Assembly (NCBI GenBank): GCA_949361645.1 | Contig: OX442420.1 | Span: forward strand, 5,563,882 to 5,627,881 | Direction of reading: 5' to 3' | Length of the DNA: 64,000 nucleotides | Source: Spongilla lacustris | Lineage: Eukaryota; Porifera; Demospongiae; Spongillida; Spongillidae | Shown: in pieces, positions 60,193-64,000 of the stretch | How positions within the stretch are numbered: the first letter of the stretch is position 1 | Layout: each line of letters opens with the position of its first letter | Made by a program: the position numbers and the translations under genes | Notes under the pieces: generated by a model | The model's input: the letters and a program-made list of their open reading frames with translations, nothing else | Told to the model about the DNA's origin: nothing | Databases searched by the model: none

Positions 60193-62552
60193 GCATGTAT
60201 TTTTGTATCATCCAGTGAATTTATGTTGTGTCACGTGATGTGTTTTCGTTCAGGACCACAACAAGTAACATAGGGTTAAAACAACAGATTTTGTTTATAA
60301 CTCATGAACGCAATGGAGTTAAGGCTTAAAATTTACAACACAACTGCATCATCATAGTCTACATTTTCATATGCAGTTTGATCATTGCACACCCTCTAGC
60401 TATGGAAATTGGTTCAATATTGTAAAAATTTGAGCTGTTAAGAAAAAAAAACTCCAAAAAAGTTCCGAGGTAAGGTTTAATTCTTTCTTCATTACATTGC
60501 AAAGTCCCTGTAATTAATATATCGGACATAGTACTCTTATCTTTCATTGCAATCGTAAGTTGCAATTTTCCAAATTTTAAAATTTCGATTTTTTGATAGA
60601 AATTTTGATTATTGATTTCGTATCAAAACATGATGTCATTATAGTGATGATGCGCTGTTTTGATTTTGTCGGGAATTCTATGTGATACTCTAAACTGTAT
60701 TTCACCTCTAAGAATATCTCTCATCTCATTAGCTTTCATGCCTGTTGTATCAATGCCTCTTTCGTCTAGGACTAATTTCATACCTTTGGCTTGTCTTAAT
60801 GGTTGCTTCCCTCCAGGATAATAATTCATGACATATGAATTAAGCACATTGTCATACGAAACAGTGCACGTGCAAAAGGATATTTGCTTTCAAATATATC
60901 GACTGTCATTTCAACTTGTTCATCAACTTGTTATTATCAAAGCACCCATCCTTTTGTATTGCAAGAGAAACATGAGCTGAATGTCCTTCAAAAGTTAGAA
61001 ACCATCCACTTCTTCAATAAAGTCTGATATCATGATTGACTGGCCAAGTGATTTCTGTATAATACACTGGTACGTTCATCAGCCCAAAGGTATGATTGGT
61101 CACAGTTAGCATGAAATGTGCTTTCATCGTGTACAACTGTAATTAATGGTTTTAGTCCATTAACAAGTAATGGATTGGGGTTGCTTTTACATATAGTAAT
61201 CTTATCGAGTTCATTCAAAATGCTCTAACATTTCTCCCTGTCCTCTATTAAATCTTTCTGTTCATGGCCATCGAAATACACTCCCTTATGGTGGTGGATG
61301 CGCTTGAAGCCAAGTTTACAGACCCATCTATTTCCTGTTGCTGTAGAAATTTCTTTGCTTTATTCAGCCTTCAACCATTCAGTAAACATATGAATTGTTA
61401 GGTTGGGTTCTCCTTTAGTGCAAGCGTTATTGCGTACAAACTCTCTTGCATTATTCTGGAAATCCTCATCGCATATAAGACAATTGGGACATGGACAAGC
61501 AGTAGCACGATCTGAGCTTAAATCTTTTTCAATATCATCCATCTGATATGTTTTCTTGTGTGATAGGAGACATTTCATATATTGACCCTTTGTAGTTATA
61601 TGCCCAGTGGCATATAACTTTTGCTGAATGTCTGATACTGTGGCAGCGATTGTAGCAGCATCAGTTATATTTTCCCCCCACATCGTCATTGCCACAACAA
61701 TCAAGGCAAACACTTTCAGCTCTACAAGCATTGTGTGCCTCCCCATGTAGTCGGTCAATAGGGTAACACAACTGTCAAAAAACACTTTTCTGTGACGAAA
61801 AAGATAGCATAAAGATGCATATACATACAACCTTTTTAGGTCTTGAAAAGCGTCTCCAGACTATCTTTTCTAACCCTTCCTTGGCCTTCCCCTTACTCGA
61901 ACGTGCTTGTACAACCACAGGAATGTCTTCCACCTTCCAAATTTTGTGCTTTCTATTTCTGGTACCCCCGATACATGTGTGTATGAATTGGGTAGGTTCT
62001 GAAAAGAACCAGTACCAGAAACAGAATCACAGACTTGGAAACTGCTGCATGCGTCAGAAGCCATTGCATTATTATTGATGATCATTTGTGATGTCAAGTG
62101 GACAATAATACCTTAACGTATACGGGGAAAAAATTTCTATCGATAATCAAATTTTTAACTTTGGCTAATTGCAACTCACGATTGTAATGGAGAATAAGAG
62201 TACAATGTTCCATATATTAACTACTGGGACTTTGCAATGTAACATACAAAGAATTAAACCTTACCTCGGAACTTTTCTGGAGTTTCTTCCTTAACCACTA
62301 CCCACCTTCAATTTTTTACAATCTTGAACCGGTCTACATGTGCATAACTAGAGGGTGTGCAATGATCAAACTGCTCAGGACATGCAGACTATGATGGTGC
62401 AGTTGTGTTGTAAATTTGAAGCCTTAACTCAATTGCGTTCATGAGTTATAAACAAAAACTGTTGTTATAACCCTATGTTATTTCTTGTTGTCCTGAAACA
62501 AAAAAACATCACATGACACAACATAAATTCACAGGATGATACAAAAATACAT
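60193..62552. mobile_element. DNA transposon with about 420-bp TIRs
   Basis: 60193-60612 matches the reverse complement of 62126-62552 at roughly 80-85 percent by eye, starting GCATGTATTTTTGTATCATC. It encloses a minus-strand transposase relic whose ATG (62097) lies about 30 bp inside the right TIR. The outer boundary is uncertain because a C run adjoins the right end; no target duplication was read with confidence. Confidence 0.8.
60623..62097 (-). pseudogene. Dead DDE-like transposase
   Basis: One frame from ATG 62097 to 61030 is broken by TAG twice near 61870, TAA near 61360, TAG near 61222 and a frameshift near 61050, after which SLGQSIMISDFIEEVDGF continues. Segments: KHVRVRGRPRKG; Cys cluster CPCPNCLIC; NRWVCKLGFKRIHHHKGVYF; DGHEQKDL; VVHDESTFHANCDQSYLW, where the Asp is a candidate catalytic residue; then YDNVLNSYVMNYYPGGKQPL and VLDERGIDTTGMKANEMRD. 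This resembles a DDE-like family in fungal and sponge genomes (GVYFDGHER, HDES, PGGKQP blocks). Superfamily not assigned. Confidence 0.7.
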
Positions 62553-62738
62553 GCCCCCCCCCCCATTTTGTGCTATGTTTTGGTCTGCTTCAACCCGCTG
62601 TGAATTACATACATCAATGGTGTATGGGTTGGGCCTGGATGTGAAGTTCATGTAGTACAGGAAAAATACAAGTATATCTATAATGATTTACACAAAACTT
62701 TGATGATGTACTAAATATTGGCAACTTCATCACCACAG

Positions 62739-62980
62739 TAGGAACTCCAGGAACTACAGGAGGTGTTGGCAGAGATTGGTGGTCTTACCTTGATCCTAAA
62801 CCTGCCCCACAAAAGTGTACACCGAAGACAATCAATTCTGGTTCTAACAACCTAACCAATCCACCTGCAAAGTTTACATCAGACAATACACCGACAATCA
62901 TTTCTTCTGGTTCTAAAGACCCAACCAATGCATCTGCGAAGTCTACATTGGATTTACAGGAGCCGGTTCGTACTAAATAA
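62739..62980 (+). CDS. Terminal exon of an unknown gene
   Basis: The acceptor CACAG ends at 62738; the frame is open from there to TAA at 62978-62980. It opens with GTPGTTGGVGRDWWSYLDPK and continues Ser/Thr/Pro/Asn-rich with two similar units (INSGSNNLTNPPAKFTSD and ISSGSKDPTNASAKSTLD). It may belong to a host gene whose upstream exons I could not find, because a transposon lies directly upstream. Confidence 0.4.
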
Positions 62981-63184
62981 GTATTTTGGCTCTGCATGTA
63001 GGATTATCCGATATCATATCATTGAATAAGCCATTCTGCATAAGTGTCTGGTATTCTAAGCAGAAACTCACACTGATATACACATGCATTCATGGTTCGC
63101 TGTATGTAAGTCGGGTGCATGCATGCAGCAGAGTTTAATGCATATTACAGTTCCTTATTTCCAGACAGCATCTGTAGCTCACAG

Positions 63185-63320
63185 CAGGGGCAGATTCTGG
63201 ATTTCGGATGGGGGGGGGGGGGGGGGGTCAAGTAGAGGAGGGTATGGAGTGGGCGTGCCTATCCTGTAGGAGTTGCGGGGAGCGCTGGAAGCTCCCCCGC
63301 CTACGATGAAGACCCAGCCA
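63185..63320. repeat. Copy of the G-rich dispersed repeat with 18-bp G tract
   Basis: GGATTTCGGATG then G at 63210-63227, and GAAGCTCCCCC as at 31295 and 58148. Confidence 0.5.
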
Positions 63321-63589
63321 CCTTTTTGCTTTTGCACTTATTTAGCATGAATATGAACGTGACATCACCATCGTAATTATGTACTTGAACATTTTTTTTC
63401 AAATCACATCAAATGCAGTGATTTTCATAACAAATGAAAGAATATGTGCATTAAAATACCTTATTTGTATTTATAGGTGCAGTATTTCAGAAGTTGCAGC
63501 ATTTATAACAAATTTTGGCATGGAAGAAAAAATTGAGACGGTTTGAGTTTTTTTGCTACAGTTGTTGCAAAACAAATAGTTATGTGACT

Positions 63590-63744
63590 CGAGTGCCGAA
63601 ATCAATGCAGCCTCAGCAAACACATATACACGAATGCCAATATACAAAAATATATACAGCTATATAAGTTCTAGAGGGCAAGGGTCAGACTTGTAGGATG
63701 CGCGCTGGTCTCTGCGCAATACATGACGTCACTATTACGTTACA
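63590..63744 (-). mobile_element. Start of a 3' LTR (distal end uncertain)
   Basis: On the minus strand, TGTAACGTAATAG follows a polypurine tract (63745-63757) directly after a pol-like stop codon. That is the position of a 3' LTR. TATATAG-type sequence lies about 75 bp in. I could not identify the other LTR end. Confidence 0.45.
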
Positions 63745-63757
63745 CCACTCCCTCCTT

Positions 63758-64000
63758 TCAAAGTTGAATGTACGGTCCGTAACGGTCTGGGACTCGGCGT
63801 TCTCTAGCAGGGTAACGATGACCAGGAGGAGGATCGGCAGCGGGCGCGACTGCAGGAGGATCCGCAGCAGGTGCCACTTCGGGCTGATCTTCGTTCGCCT
63901 GTCCATCCAGCTGTTGCTCTTCTTCGTCATCATCCAACAACTCCATCGCTGCAGGGGTGCGTGGGGGCGGGTCTTCAGGAATTAGTTGCTGTTCCGTGAA
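63758..64000 (-). CDS. LTR retrotransposon pol C-terminus (partial, off the right edge)
   Basis: The open frame ends at the stop 63758-63760. It is acidic, then Pro/Ala-rich, then RYPARERRVPDRYGPY, the type of basic tail at the end of Gypsy- or Copia-like polyproteins. The rest of pol would lie beyond base 64000. The polypurine tract starts immediately after the stop. Confidence 0.55.
   Translation of the reverse strand, partial: FTEQQLIPEDPPPRTPAAMELLDDDEEEQQLDGQANEDQPEVAPAADPPAVAPAADPPPGHRYPARERRVPDRYGPYIQL

Overview
The window looks like nuclear DNA of an early-branching metazoan, most likely a demosponge. That identification is an inference. It rests on one intron-rich adhesion GPCR gene whose shortest introns are about 50 bp, on invertebrate-type retroelement remnants, and on a very high density of TIR elements, microsatellites and short palindromes (ACATGTACATGT, TGCATGCATGCA). 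I saw no rRNA, tRNA, CRISPR or prokaryotic feature.

Positions 2095-37224 (+) hold the only gene I can reconstruct: 21 exons of an adhesion G-protein-coupled receptor with one Ig domain, an HRM domain, a GAIN domain with GPS, seven TM helices and a short tail. All 20 splice junctions agree in phase and give 814 codons plus stop. The 5' end, with the signal peptide and any further N-terminal domains, was not found and may lie before base 1. Intron 1 is about 21.8 kb and contains a perfect 40-bp-arm hairpin (5365-5463), a 3.2-kb array of 25-bp units (7036-10243) and a 9.1-kb fold-back element (11862-20996). Later introns hold C/T- and G/A-rich microsatellites and pieces of a non-LTR retrotransposon family.

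From about 37.6 kb onward there is almost only mobile DNA: retroelement 3' ends (37.6-39.2, 41.5 and 47.1 kb), a 767-bp palindromic relative of the fold-back element (40577-41343), and a nest of TIR elements at 45881-52185. The outer element has TGTA target duplications. It encloses a Ginger1-like element (47701-50466, CCGG duplications) carrying a decayed H2C2-like/Ulp1-like/PHD gene. That gene is interrupted by a 595-bp Harbinger-type MITE (49560-50154, TAA duplication). A TTAA-flanked element (50743-51985) lies beside it.

The last 12 kb holds a second copy of the repeat that opens the window (54281-55935), a CENP-B-like HTH exon, a MITE, a 2.4-kb DNA transposon with about 420-bp TIRs and a dead DDE-like transposase (60193-62552), one host-like terminal exon (62739-62980), and the 3' end of an LTR retrotransposon running off the right edge. 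The genes do not form a pathway. The story is one receptor gene in a landscape of nested transposons.
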